Below, one piece after another: positions 33,991-41,172 of a stretch of DNA of 64,000 nucleotides. The DNA comes from Thermohalobacter berrensis (GTDB lineage Bacteria; Bacillota; Clostridia; Tissierellales; Thermohalobacteraceae): contig NZ_MCIB01000001.1 in assembly GCF_003609645.1 (NCBI RefSeq), positions 434,001 through 498,000 of the forward strand, written 5' to 3'. Position 1 is the stretch's first letter. The number at the start of each line of letters is the position of its first letter. A program made the translations under genes and the position numbers. The notes under the pieces are model-generated. The model was not told the origin of the DNA, did not search any database, and saw only the letters and a list, made by a program, of their open reading frames with translations.

Positions 33991-35010
33991 TTAACTGATT
34001 ACATTACTTATAGTAACAGCATGAGCTATCCCTGGTATTGATTCCCCTTGGTTAGCACTTACCGGAGAGTGGAGTGCTCCCGTTGAAACTAATAATATCC
34101 GATTGTATTTACCTTTTTTTAGTTCCTTATAAAGATATCCTGCAAAAACTGATGCAGAACAGCCACATCCGCTTCCACCAGCATGAGTATCTTGTCTTTT
34201 ACCATCAAATATTTCTATTCCACAATCTTTGTATATAGTTGATATATCAATTCCTTTAGTTAATATTAATTCTTCTGCAATGGGTTTTCCTATGCCAGAT
34301 AAATCCCCTGTAATTATTAAATCATAGTCATCTACATTAAAACCTGTATCTTCAAAATGTTGTATAATTGTATCTGCTGCAGCTGGTGCCATGGCAGCTC
34401 CCATATTGTTTACATCCTTAATTCCAGGATCAACTATTTTTCCAGTGGTAACGTGTGTTATATATGGGCCACTACCATTTGCAGATATTACAGCTGCACC
34501 AGCTCCTGTAACTGTCCACTGAGATGTAAATGGTCGTTGATTCCCAAGTTCTAATGGAAATCTATATTGCCTTTCTGCAGTACAAAAATGGCTTGATGTT
34601 GCACATAATACATTATCTGCAAATCCCCCATCAACTATCATGGAGCCTAAACTTAAAGACTCTGTCATAGTAGAACAAGCTCCATATAGTCCAAAATATG
34701 GCCTTTGTAGCTGTCTTACTGCAAAAGATGAAGATATAATTTGGTTTAATAAATCACCTGCTAAAATATATTCTATCTGCTCTTCTAACAGTTTAGCGTT
34801 TTTAATTGCCATTTTCATTGCATCTTCTAGCATTTTAGATTCAGCTTTTTCCCAGGAATCCTGGTCATATAAATCATCTTCTAAAATTATATCGAAATAT
34901 TCTTTTAATGGTCCTTCTCCTTCTTTAGGACCTACTATAGATGCTGTAGAAATTATAGAAGGAGGATTTTGAAATTTCACTGTCTGTTTACCTATTTTTT
35001 TTTGAGCCAA
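33991..35010 (-). CDS. spoVAD: Stage V sporulation protein AD
   Basis: A 339-residue protein with a thiolase-like fold; SpoVAD binds dipicolinic acid at the inner spore membrane and is needed for its uptake. The family sequence is intact: KFQNPPSIISTASIVGPKEGEGPL near the start, GLYGACSTMTESLSLGSMIVDGG, and DTHAGGSGCGCSASVF near residue 275. It lies between spoVAC and spoVAEB in the canonical order. Ribosome site AAGGAGGG. Confidence 0.96.
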   Translation of the reverse strand: MAQKKIGKQTVKFQNPPSIISTASIVGPKEGEGPLKEYFDIILEDDLYDQDSWEKAESKMLEDAMKMAIKNAKLLEEQIEYILAGDLLNQIISSSFAVRQLQRPYFGLYGACSTMTESLSLGSMIVDGGFADNVLCATSSHFCTAERQYRFPLELGNQRPFTSQWTVTGAGAAVISANGSGPYITHVTTGKIVDPGIKDVNNMGAAMAPAAADTIIQHFEDTGFNVDDYDLIITGDLSGIGKPIAEELILTKGIDISTIYKDCGIEIFDGKRQDTHAGGSGCGCSASVFAGYLYKELKKGKYNRILLVSTGALHSPVSANQGESIPGIAHAVTISNVIS

Positions 35011-35022
35011 AATACACCCTCC

Positions 35023-35466
35023 TTATTTTGTTATAAAATAATATATAATTCCTATAATTATTGAACTACCAAATCCGTACACTAATACTGGACCTGCAAT
35101 TGAAAACATTTTAGCAGCAACTCCAAAAATATATCCTTCTCTTTTAAATTCCATTGCTGGTGATACTATAGAATTTGCAAATCCTGTTATAGGGACAATA
35201 GACCCTGCTCCTGCTCTTTTTCCGATTTTGTCATATATTCCTATTCCTGTTAATAATGCTCCTATAAATATTAAGGTTATTGCAGTTGCAGCTGCTCCAT
35301 CTTCCTTATCTAAACCAACATTATTGTAAAAATTTGTTATAATTTGACCAATAGTACATATAATTCCACCAACTATAAAGGCCCAAATACAATTTTTAAA
35401 ATAACTTGGTTTTGGTATTTTTGAATTAACATATTTTCTATAATCTTTAGAATTAATATTATTCAT
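35023..35466 (-). CDS. spoVAC: Stage V sporulation protein AC
   Basis: A 147-residue membrane protein; SpoVAC acts as a mechanosensitive channel that releases dipicolinic acid during germination. The N-terminal PKPSYFKNCIWAFIVGGIICTIGQ, central KRAGAGSIVPITGFANSIVSPAMEFKREGYIFG and C-terminal helix are typical. It is followed 12 bases later by spoVAD and preceded by an unnamed 48-codon gene. AAGGAGG ribosome site lies in the end of that small gene. Confidence 0.95.
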   Translation of the reverse strand: MNNINSKDYRKYVNSKIPKPSYFKNCIWAFIVGGIICTIGQIITNFYNNVGLDKEDGAAATAITLIFIGALLTGIGIYDKIGKRAGAGSIVPITGFANSIVSPAMEFKREGYIFGVAAKMFSIAGPVLVYGFGSSIIIGIIYYFITK

Positions 35467-35477
35467 TAAAAGCCTCC

Positions 35478-35624
35478 TTATCTTAATTGGCTTAGCTTGG
35501 AGTTAACTTTTATATTTGTAATTTTATCTTCAAAGGAATACTTTACTTCATCATACCTAATATTTTTGTCTTCAATATTTTTCCCTAAAAAAGGGTTTTG
35601 AATCTCCTTCATATAGTCTTTCAT
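35478..35624 (-). CDS. Unnamed 48-residue protein between spoVAB and spoVAC
   Basis: A small frame reading MKDYMKEIQNPFLGKNIEDK, then KNIRYDEVKYSFEDKIT and ending SKLSQLR. AGAAGG lies nine bases upstream of ATG 35624 (a second ATG two codons earlier sits too near the site). It fits neatly between spoVAB (stop at 35638) and spoVAC (start 35466), with the spoVAC ribosome site overlapping its end. The protein is soluble and charged. I know of no spoVA gene at this place in Bacillus, so it may be a lineage-specific accessory factor for the DPA channel. Confidence 0.7.
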   Translation of the reverse strand: MKDYMKEIQNPFLGKNIEDKNIRYDEVKYSFEDKITNIKVNSKLSQLR

Positions 35625-35637
35625 ATACATTCACCTT

Positions 35638-36060
35638 CTAATCGTAATTTATAAGTACTAACCACTGTACTAATGATCCTATTATTTTTCCAAAGGCCAT
35701 TGACATAAGAACATAGTATAGATGATTTATAATACTAAATCTTCTTACTAGAACTGGAATAACATTTAAAACCTCTGCTAATGCTGCTGCTAATAGACCT
35801 ATAAATATTCCCATAACAAGTCCTATAGCTAATAAAATTATTTTGTTTATATTTAGAGTTATATTAAGAAAATAAAGTAATGAGACAGTAACTACTGAGA
35901 CAGTTATTACTTTTTCATATAGGGAGATTTTATGGGTAGAATTTGCAAGTTGTGATAGCCTAGGTACAATATCTAATAAAGTTACAATTGCTGCAAAGGA
36001 AGACCCAACCACTACTCCTCCTGATAATCCAAAAAAAGCTAGAAATAATTTTTGTATCAA
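35638..36060 (-). CDS. spoVAB: Stage V sporulation protein AB
   Basis: A 140-residue membrane protein with about five helices, matching SpoVAB in length and in sequences such as FFGLSGGVVVGSSFAAIVTLLDIVPRLSQLANST and LNVIPVLVRRFSIINHLYYV. Its part in DPA movement is not resolved. Starts six bases after spoVAA stops. Presence of spoVAA and spoVAB marks this as the full operon form; many Clostridium species keep only AC, AD and AE. Confidence 0.93.
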   Translation of the reverse strand: MIQKLFLAFFGLSGGVVVGSSFAAIVTLLDIVPRLSQLANSTHKISLYEKVITVSVVTVSLLYFLNITLNINKIILLAIGLVMGIFIGLLAAALAEVLNVIPVLVRRFSIINHLYYVLMSMAFGKIIGSLVQWLVLINYD

Positions 36061-36066
36061 AATGGC

Positions 36067-36690
36067 TCACCGCCTATTATTTTTGTTACCCTTTTCATTA
36101 TCTAAAATATAATTGTCAAGATTTTTATTATATAAATACATTTCTACTTCTAAAGGGCTAGGTTCTTTTTTCCACCTTTTTCTAAAAATATGATTAAAAA
36201 AAGTTGCCATTCCTAGTCCTATTCCTATTGAATACGGGATTTGAATTATATATGGTTTTTCGTTTTTTTCTCCAGTAACTAAATAGTATATATTCTTGTG
36301 AGCAGATTCCATATCTACATCTTCATGAAAATTTATAATAGTTAATCCGGCACCTATAAAAAGTACTATACATACAGCTAAAATCCTTAAATAGTATGTT
36401 ATATTACCTTTTATATCACTATATCCTATATCAACTAAAATTTCAGGATTACCAAAAACAACTATATCAACTCCACTATTATTTTTTTTTATTTTTTCTA
36501 TTATATCTAGCACTGAAACTACAACTGTTTTAGACTTTTTAGGAGTTCTATATATTTTGATATCCTGCAATTTTTTTTGAAGTGACGTATCAAGACAATA
36601 TACTGTAGCTAAATCTTTTAGTGTTAGAAATTGTCCAGGTTTGGCTTTTATTTTCGGCTCTAACTGTAAAAAAACTTTACTATCTTTTAT
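36067..36690 (-). CDS. spoVAA: Stage V sporulation protein AA, apparently starting at AUA
   Basis: SpoVAA, a membrane protein with a soluble N-terminal domain. The only ATG-type start in the longest standard frame is a TTG at 36570 that would delete the N-terminal 40 residues and has no ribosome site. The homologous N-terminus is present upstream (KVFLQLEPKIKAKPGQFLTL, then KDLATVYCLDTSLQKKLQDI) back to a stop at 36697. The best start is ATA at 36690, seven bases after GAGGTG. That gives 207 residues, against 206 for B. subtilis SpoVAA. Two or three membrane helices lie at about 120-195. Either AUA is used or the start codon is mutated. Confidence 0.85.
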   Translation of the reverse strand: MKDSKVFLQLEPKIKAKPGQFLTLKDLATVYCLDTSLQKKLQDIKIYRTPKKSKTVVVSVLDIIEKIKKNNSGVDIVVFGNPEILVDIGYSDIKGNITYYLRILAVCIVLFIGAGLTIINFHEDVDMESAHKNIYYLVTGEKNEKPYIIQIPYSIGIGLGMATFFNHIFRKRWKKEPSPLEVEMYLYNKNLDNYILDNEKGNKNNRR

Positions 36691-36696
36691 GAGATA

Positions 36697-36855
36697 TCAC
36701 CTCACTAATCTGTAGTTATTATAGTTAATTACTAGCTTAGCTCTTTTAGGAATTTTATTTATTGAATTGTTACTTAGGTATATTCCCCATCCTATTGAAA
36801 TAATTAAAATTATAATAAAAAATATAAAAAGAATTTTTTTAGTAGAAATAACCAT
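36697..36855 (-). CDS. Unnamed 52-residue membrane protein heading the spoVA operon
   Basis: A small single-helix membrane protein (helix about residues 6-25, KILFIFFIIILIISIGWGIY) with a basic C-terminus (NKIPKRAKLVINYNNYRLVR). ATG 36855 has GGAG eight bases upstream; an ATG at 36879 has none. Its stop is inside the ribosome site used by spoVAA, so the two are coupled. It is the first gene after the sigma-F/G-type promoter. I do not know a named homologue at this position in Bacillus. Confidence 0.7.
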   Translation of the reverse strand: MVISTKKILFIFFIIILIISIGWGIYLSNNSINKIPKRAKLVINYNNYRLVR

Positions 36856-36884
36856 ATTATCAACTCCATTTTCTTTCATATTTT

Positions 36885-36914
36885 TATTATGTACTTATCC
36901 TATTTTTTTAATGC
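36885..36914 (-). promoter_or_regulatory. Sigma-F/G-type promoter of the spoVA operon
   Basis: Minus-strand GCATT (36910-36914), exactly 18 bases, then CATAATA (36885-36891), a very close match to forespore promoters (GHATR, about 18, CATWMTA). Bacillus spoVA is transcribed by sigma-G, so this fits biology and position just upstream of the first gene. Confidence 0.85.
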
Positions 36915-36922
36915 AAAAAAAT

Positions 36923-36944
36923 AAAGGCATAAAATCATGCCTTT
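36923..36944 (-). terminator. Intrinsic terminator after sigF
   Basis: Eight-bp stem (AAAGGCAT at 36923-36930 against 36937-36944), six-base loop, followed on the minus strand by TTATTTTTTT. It overlaps the sigF stop and separates spoIIA from spoVA transcription. Confidence 0.8.
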
Positions 36945-37702
36945 GAAATCATTTTTTTCATATTTTTTAATACTCTTTTTTCTATTCTAGATACTTGGAC
37001 TTGAGAAATTCCTAACATTTTAGCAATTTCTGTTTGAGTTTTATCTTTAAAGTATCTCATAATTATAATTTGTCTTTCCCTAGGTTTCAATTTACTTATG
37101 GCTTGTTTAAGAGTAATTTTATCTAAAACTTCAGAATCCTCTCTTTCATTGCTTCCTATTCTATCTATTAAATGGATGGGAGAACCGTCATTTTGTAATA
37201 CTACATCATATAAGTACTCTGGCTGATGATTAGAGTCTAATGCCATTACTAGTTCTTCTTTATCTACTTTTATTTCATCAGCTATTTCTTGTATAGTTGG
37301 TTCTCTTCCTAGCTTCTTTGTTAACCTCTCCTTAGCACTTTTTGCTTTACCTGCAGTTTGTTTTAAAGATCTACTTACTTTTACAATTCCATCATCTCTT
37401 AAAAATCTTTTTATTTCCCCTACTATCATTGGTATGGCATATGTAGAAAATCTTACTTTATATGAAGAATCAAACTTTTGAATCGCTTTAATTAATCCTA
37501 TACATCCCAATTGAAATAAATCTTCAATATCATACCCTCTGTTAGAAAATCTTTTTAAAACACTTCTTACAAGTCCTAAATTATGATTTACAAGAATTGA
37601 CTGTGCCTCTTTATCTCCCTCTTGAGCCCTTTCTATTAGCTTAATTGTCTCTTCATGACTTAACAGTTCATGAGACTTCTTTTTTGCAGAGCTTGTACCC
37701 AT
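36935..37702 (-). CDS. sigF: Sporulation sigma factor sigma-F
   Basis: The first forespore-specific sigma factor, 255 residues. Region 2 shows DIEDLFQLGCIGLIKAIQKFD and FSTYAIPMIVGEIKRFLRDD; region 3 KVSRSLKQTAGKAKSAKERL; region 4 helix-turn-helix KTQTEIAKMLGISQVQVSRIEKRV. It is last in the spoIIAA-spoIIAB-sigF operon and is held inactive by SpoIIAB until SpoIIAA is dephosphorylated. Sigma-G is close in sequence, but the operon context identifies this as sigma-F. Confidence 0.97.
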   Translation of the reverse strand: MGTSSAKKKSHELLSHEETIKLIERAQEGDKEAQSILVNHNLGLVRSVLKRFSNRGYDIEDLFQLGCIGLIKAIQKFDSSYKVRFSTYAIPMIVGEIKRFLRDDGIVKVSRSLKQTAGKAKSAKERLTKKLGREPTIQEIADEIKVDKEELVMALDSNHQPEYLYDVVLQNDGSPIHLIDRIGSNEREDSEVLDKITLKQAISKLKPRERQIIIMRYFKDKTQTEIAKMLGISQVQVSRIEKRVLKNMKKMISKA

Positions 37703-37707
37703 AATAT

Positions 37708-38142
37708 CTACTCCTTAGAAGAAGTACTTTTTAGTTCTTTCACCATCTTTACTATTGTACCTTTCTCAGGTGTAGATTCTATTTCTAATTCATCCATAAA
37801 AGTCTCCATAACTGTAAATCCCATACCAGATCTCTCTAATTCTGGTTTAGAGGTATAAAAGGGCTCTTTTGCTTTTTCTATATCTTTAATACCTTTACCT
37901 TTATCTTCAACTATTACTTCTAATTTATTATTTTCTATCTTGCACTTTATTATAACAGTACCCTGCGTATTTTCATATCCATGTATTATTGCATTTGTAA
38001 CTGCTTCTGAAACTGCTGTCTTTATGTCTGCTAACTCTTCAATTGTAGGATCTAATTGAGACGCAAAGGATGCAACAACAAATCTGGCAAAGGATTCGTT
38101 TTGTGATTTGCTTGGAATTTCTAACTTCATACTATTTTCCAT
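37708..38142 (-). CDS. spoIIAB: Anti-sigma-F factor and kinase
   Basis: A GHKL-fold serine kinase and anti-sigma factor of 144 residues. The N box is [15 protein letters not shown] (about residues 45-58), the G1 box is [11 protein letters not shown] and the G2 region is [15 protein letters not shown]. It binds sigma-F and phosphorylates SpoIIAA. Five bases separate it from sigF. Confidence 0.97.
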   Translation of the reverse strand: MENSMKLEIPSKSQNESFARFVVASFASQLDPTIEELADIKTAVSEAVTNAIIHGYENTQGTVIIKCKIENNKLEVIVEDKGKGIKDIEKAKEPFYTSKPELERSGMGFTVMETFMDELEIESTPEKGTIVKMVKELKSTSSKE

Positions 38143-38156
38143 AATATATCACTCCC

Positions 38157-38492
38157 TTAAATATTCTCTTTAGCCTTGGTTATGCTGTCAAATATTTTAA
38201 CAATTTTCAATACACCAGACATTTTAAGTATTTTTTCAACCCTAGGTGATACATTTACTAAACATAACTTTCCACCATTTTGCGATACATTCTTATACCT
38301 TCCTAAGATTAATCCAATTCCTGAGCTATCCATAAAATTAAGCTTTTCCAAATCTAAAATAATGTTTTTTAACATATTACCAGAGTAAAATTTATCAATT
38401 TCTTTTCTTATGTTTTCTGCAGTATGATGATCTAGTTCACCATTAAATTTTACAATAAGTGTTTTGTCTATTGTTTTAAATTCCAATTGCAA
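38157..38492 (-). CDS. spoIIAA: Anti-sigma-F factor antagonist
   Basis: A 111-residue STAS protein that frees sigma-F by binding SpoIIAB. The phosphorylated serine is in the canonical FMDSSGIGLILGRYK motif, Ser57 by alignment with Ser58 of B. subtilis. The start is TTG at 38492 with GGAGGG seven bases upstream. First gene of the spoIIA operon, behind a sigma-H-type promoter. Confidence 0.96.
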   Translation of the reverse strand: MQLEFKTIDKTLIVKFNGELDHHTAENIRKEIDKFYSGNMLKNIILDLEKLNFMDSSGIGLILGRYKNVSQNGGKLCLVNVSPRVEKILKMSGVLKIVKIFDSITKAKENI

Positions 38493-38529
38493 GGTTTATC
38501 CCTCCTATTTCCTTGATACTAATACTTTC

Positions 38530-38559
38530 ATATTCTCTAAATCACTGCATTTTCCCTTC
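38530..38559 (-). promoter_or_regulatory. Sigma-H-type promoter of the spoIIA operon
   Basis: Minus strand GAAGGGAAA (38551-38559), 12-base spacer, AGAGAATAT (38530-38538). The second box fits RnnGAATww exactly and the first fits RnAGGAwww with one change. B. subtilis spoIIA is also read by sigma-H. It is 38 bases upstream of spoIIAA. Confidence 0.8.
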
Positions 38560-38712
38560 AATGAAAAATGTCTTGTTTTGTAATAATTTAAATAATTTTA
38601 AATAAAAAAGTAACTATTTGAATATTAAAATTATCTAATTTGTTTGAAAATATTTAATTATTATTAAATTGTTTGTTATAATATGAGTAAACAAAATAAA
38701 TGGGGTGTTTAT

Positions 38713-39657
38713 ATGGTAAAAGCATTATTTACATACAATTACGGAGAAGAAAAAATGAAAAAAATTAAGGATTTAGGTTATGATATAACCTATATACATG
38801 AAAGTGAGTTGGTATATAACGAATCAATTGAAGATATAGAAGTTTTGGTTTGTTACAACCCATTTAATACTTTAGATATAACTAAAATGAAAAAATTAAA
38901 ATGGATTCAGTTATCTAGTATAGGAATTGACCAAGTTCCTCTTGATTATGTTAAAGAAAAAGAAATAATAGTTACAAACAATAAGGGTGGCTATAGTATT
39001 CCTATGGGTGAATGGGTTGTCTTGAAAATTTTAGAACTAATAAAAAGGAGTAAATCCTTCTATAACAAGCAAAACTCTAAAACCTGGAAATTAGATACTT
39101 CTGTTCTTGAGCTATTTGGGAAGACAGTTGGCTTTATAGGAACCGGAAGCATTGCAAAGGAATCAGCTAAAAGACTGCAAGGGTTTGAAGTAAATATATT
39201 AGGTATTAATACTAGTGGAAGGGATGTTGAATACTTTAATAAATGCTATAGTATAAATGAAATTAACAAAATACTTCCACTTTGTGATATTGTTGTCCTT
39301 ACTATTCCTTATACCGAGAAAACCCATCACCTATTTAATAAATCAACCTTTAAAATGATGAAAAATAATTCTTACTTTATAAATGTTTCCAGAGGCAATA
39401 TAGTTAATGAAAAAGATTTAATTGAAAGTATCAAGAACCGAAAAGTAAAAGGGGCTGCTTTAGATGTTTTTGAAAAAGAACCCTTAGATAAAAATAGTCC
39501 TTTATGGGATATGGAAGAAGTGATAATTACACCACATAATTCTTGGGTTTCTGAAATGAGAAATGAAAGAAGATACAATCTTATTTACAAAAACATGAAA
39601 AGGTATATTAATAAACAACAGCTTTTTAATGTTGTAAACTTGAATAAAGGCTATTAA
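38713..39657 (+). CDS. D-2-hydroxyacid dehydrogenase family protein
   Basis: An NAD(P)-dependent D-2-hydroxyacid dehydrogenase of about 314 residues. ATG 38713 follows GGGGTG by six bases; an ATG at 38683 overlaps the -10 box TATAAT (38677-38682) and is not used. The Rossmann loop is FGKTVGFIGTGSIAKESAKRL, and the catalytic residues are visible as the NVSRGNIVNEKDLI Arg, the FEKEPL Glu and the ITPHNSW His. Likely reduces a 2-oxoacid such as phosphoglycerate-, glyoxylate- or lactate-like substrates; the exact one is unclear. Single gene, closed by a strong terminator. Confidence 0.92.
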   Translation: MVKALFTYNYGEEKMKKIKDLGYDITYIHESELVYNESIEDIEVLVCYNPFNTLDITKMKKLKWIQLSSIGIDQVPLDYVKEKEIIVTNNKGGYSIPMGEWVVLKILELIKRSKSFYNKQNSKTWKLDTSVLELFGKTVGFIGTGSIAKESAKRLQGFEVNILGINTSGRDVEYFNKCYSINEINKILPLCDIVVLTIPYTEKTHHLFNKSTFKMMKNNSYFINVSRGNIVNEKDLIESIKNRKVKGAALDVFEKEPLDKNSPLWDMEEVIITPHNSWVSEMRNERRYNLIYKNMKRYINKQQLFNVVNLNKGY

Positions 39658-39688
39658 AAAGAAGACCATATTAAATGGTCTTCTTTTT
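39656..39688. terminator. Bidirectional terminator
   Basis: Perfect 14-bp stem (AAAAAGAAGACCAT at 39656-39669 against 39675-39688) with a five-base loop and A/T tails, shared by the convergent dehydrogenase and transporter genes. Confidence 0.9.
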
Positions 39689-39690
39689 AA

Positions 39691-41100
39691 CTATATAAGA
39701 AAAATAGCCACTATTGTTGTTACAATAAGTCCTATTATAACAGGTATTAGATTGCGTCTTGCTAAATCAAACGGGTCTACTCCACATATGGCAGCAGCAG
39801 GAATTAAAGCCCAAGGTACTAATGTGCCTCCACCTACCCATATAGCAGCAATCTGACCTAACGCTGTAAGGGTAGCTGTACCTGAACCTATTGCAGTTGA
39901 AAATAAACGTGCCACAGAACCAGCAAGAGATATTCCTGAAAATCCTGAACCATCTAAACCAGTTATTGCTCCTACTATAGTTAAAGTAATTGAACCTATA
40001 GCTTCATTTAAAGGTACAACTTGTGCTAAAGCTATTCCTAAATCATTAACTAATCCTTGTGAGCTTGAAGGTAATACTTCTCCGAAAACAGAAACAAATC
40101 CCATATCTCCCATGTAGAAAAAAGCTGCAATTGGTATAACTGGTCCGAAAATTCTTACACCAAATTGTAATCCTTTTATAAAGTATTTTGTTATCTCTTC
40201 TAATCCTTTGTTTTTATGTGCCATCAAAGTAATTAACATAAGTATAAATACTGCTGTCCCACCTACTAAAGCAGTAGCTTCTCCCCCTTGTAAGTTTGCT
40301 ACATACATAGTTACAACATCTAGTAAGAATAATATAGGGATTAAAAGTGCAAGAATTTTCTTAGTCTTATATTTTAATACATTTTTTAAATCCTTTTTAT
40401 TACTTGTAGATGTTGTTTTTTCATCTATGTCATTATTTGATTCTATCTTAATGTTTCCTTTTTTTAAGTCTCTTTTTAATAACCAAAATGCAGTTACTGT
40501 AGTTATTATTCCCATTGTAAATACTAAAGGAACACTAGCACTAGTTACTTCACTTACTGATAATCCAGCAGCATCTGCAGTTAGTTTTGGTGCACCTTGT
40601 ATAACAAAATCCCCTGAAAGGGCAATTCCATGTCCAAACAAGTTCATTGCCATAGCAACACCTATAGCAGGGAGTCCAACATTAATGGCAACTGGTAATA
40701 AAACTGCTCCTACTAACGCTACAGCAGGTGAAGGCCAGAAAAACCACGATATTATCATCATGAGTATACCTATTATCCAATAAGCCAAAGTAGGTGTTTT
40801 GATTAATTTAGCAACTGGTTCAATCATAACTTCATTTATACCGGTTTTTGTCAGTATTCTACTCATACCTACAATAATAGATATTATTAAAATAGTTCCC
40901 ATCAGTTCCTTTATTGCATAAACAAGACTACCAAAGACCCCTATTACTGACTGTGTTAATGAATTAGTAGATAAGATACCTAAGGCAAAAATCCCTAATA
41001 TGCAAGCTAGAGTAGTGTCCCTTCTCATAATCATTAGTACCATTATAATAAGTATGAAAATCAAATACACCCAATGTAAAATATTTAATTCAATACCCAC
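39691..41100 (-). CDS. Ion-transporter-superfamily membrane protein
   Basis: A 469-residue permease with about 12 membrane helices and a hydrophilic central loop (KKGNIKIESNNDIDEKT, about 215-250). The two halves carry similar re-entrant-like segments (SWFFWPSPAVALVGAVLLPV and GLDGSGFSGISLAGSVARLF), an arrangement found in the DcuC/CitMHS/GntP ion-transporter superfamily. The substrate is not known; organic anions are the usual cargo. The start is GTG after GGGGTT. A 12-bp inverted repeat lies immediately upstream. No catabolic partner is nearby. Confidence 0.75.
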   Translation of the reverse strand: MGIELNILHWVYLIFILIIMVLMIMRRDTTLACILGIFALGILSTNSLTQSVIGVFGSLVYAIKELMGTILIISIIVGMSRILTKTGINEVMIEPVAKLIKTPTLAYWIIGILMMIISWFFWPSPAVALVGAVLLPVAINVGLPAIGVAMAMNLFGHGIALSGDFVIQGAPKLTADAAGLSVSEVTSASVPLVFTMGIITTVTAFWLLKRDLKKGNIKIESNNDIDEKTTSTSNKKDLKNVLKYKTKKILALLIPILFLLDVVTMYVANLQGGEATALVGGTAVFILMLITLMAHKNKGLEEITKYFIKGLQFGVRIFGPVIPIAAFFYMGDMGFVSVFGEVLPSSSQGLVNDLGIALAQVVPLNEAIGSITLTIVGAITGLDGSGFSGISLAGSVARLFSTAIGSGTATLTALGQIAAIWVGGGTLVPWALIPAAAICGVDPFDLARRNLIPVIIGLIVTTIVAIFLI

Positions 41101-41112
41101 TTAAACAACCCC

Positions 41113-41153
41113 TTCCAGCATAATTTGTACTATATTAACAGATTATGCTGGAA
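41113..41153 (-). promoter_or_regulatory. Dyad upstream of the transporter gene
   Basis: Perfect 12-bp inverted repeat (TTCCAGCATAAT at 41113-41124 against 41142-41153) with a 17-base loop, ending two bases before the transporter's ribosome site. It has no T tail in the minus direction, so an RNA switch hairpin or an operator fits better than a simple terminator of the upstream gene. Confidence 0.5.
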
Positions 41154-41172
41154 GAAAAATTATGTTCTTAAT

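Noticed and set aside
36067-36570. spoVAA beginning at TTG 36570
   Set aside because: This start has no ribosome site and removes an N-terminal domain that is still encoded upstream in frame.
38683-38712. An earlier ATG for the 2-hydroxyacid dehydrogenase
   Set aside because: It directly abuts the -10 box TATAAT and has no ribosome site; ATG 38713 has one.
40208-40783. A 191-codon plus-strand frame
   Set aside because: It is the antisense shadow of the 39691 transporter gene and lacks a ribosome site.
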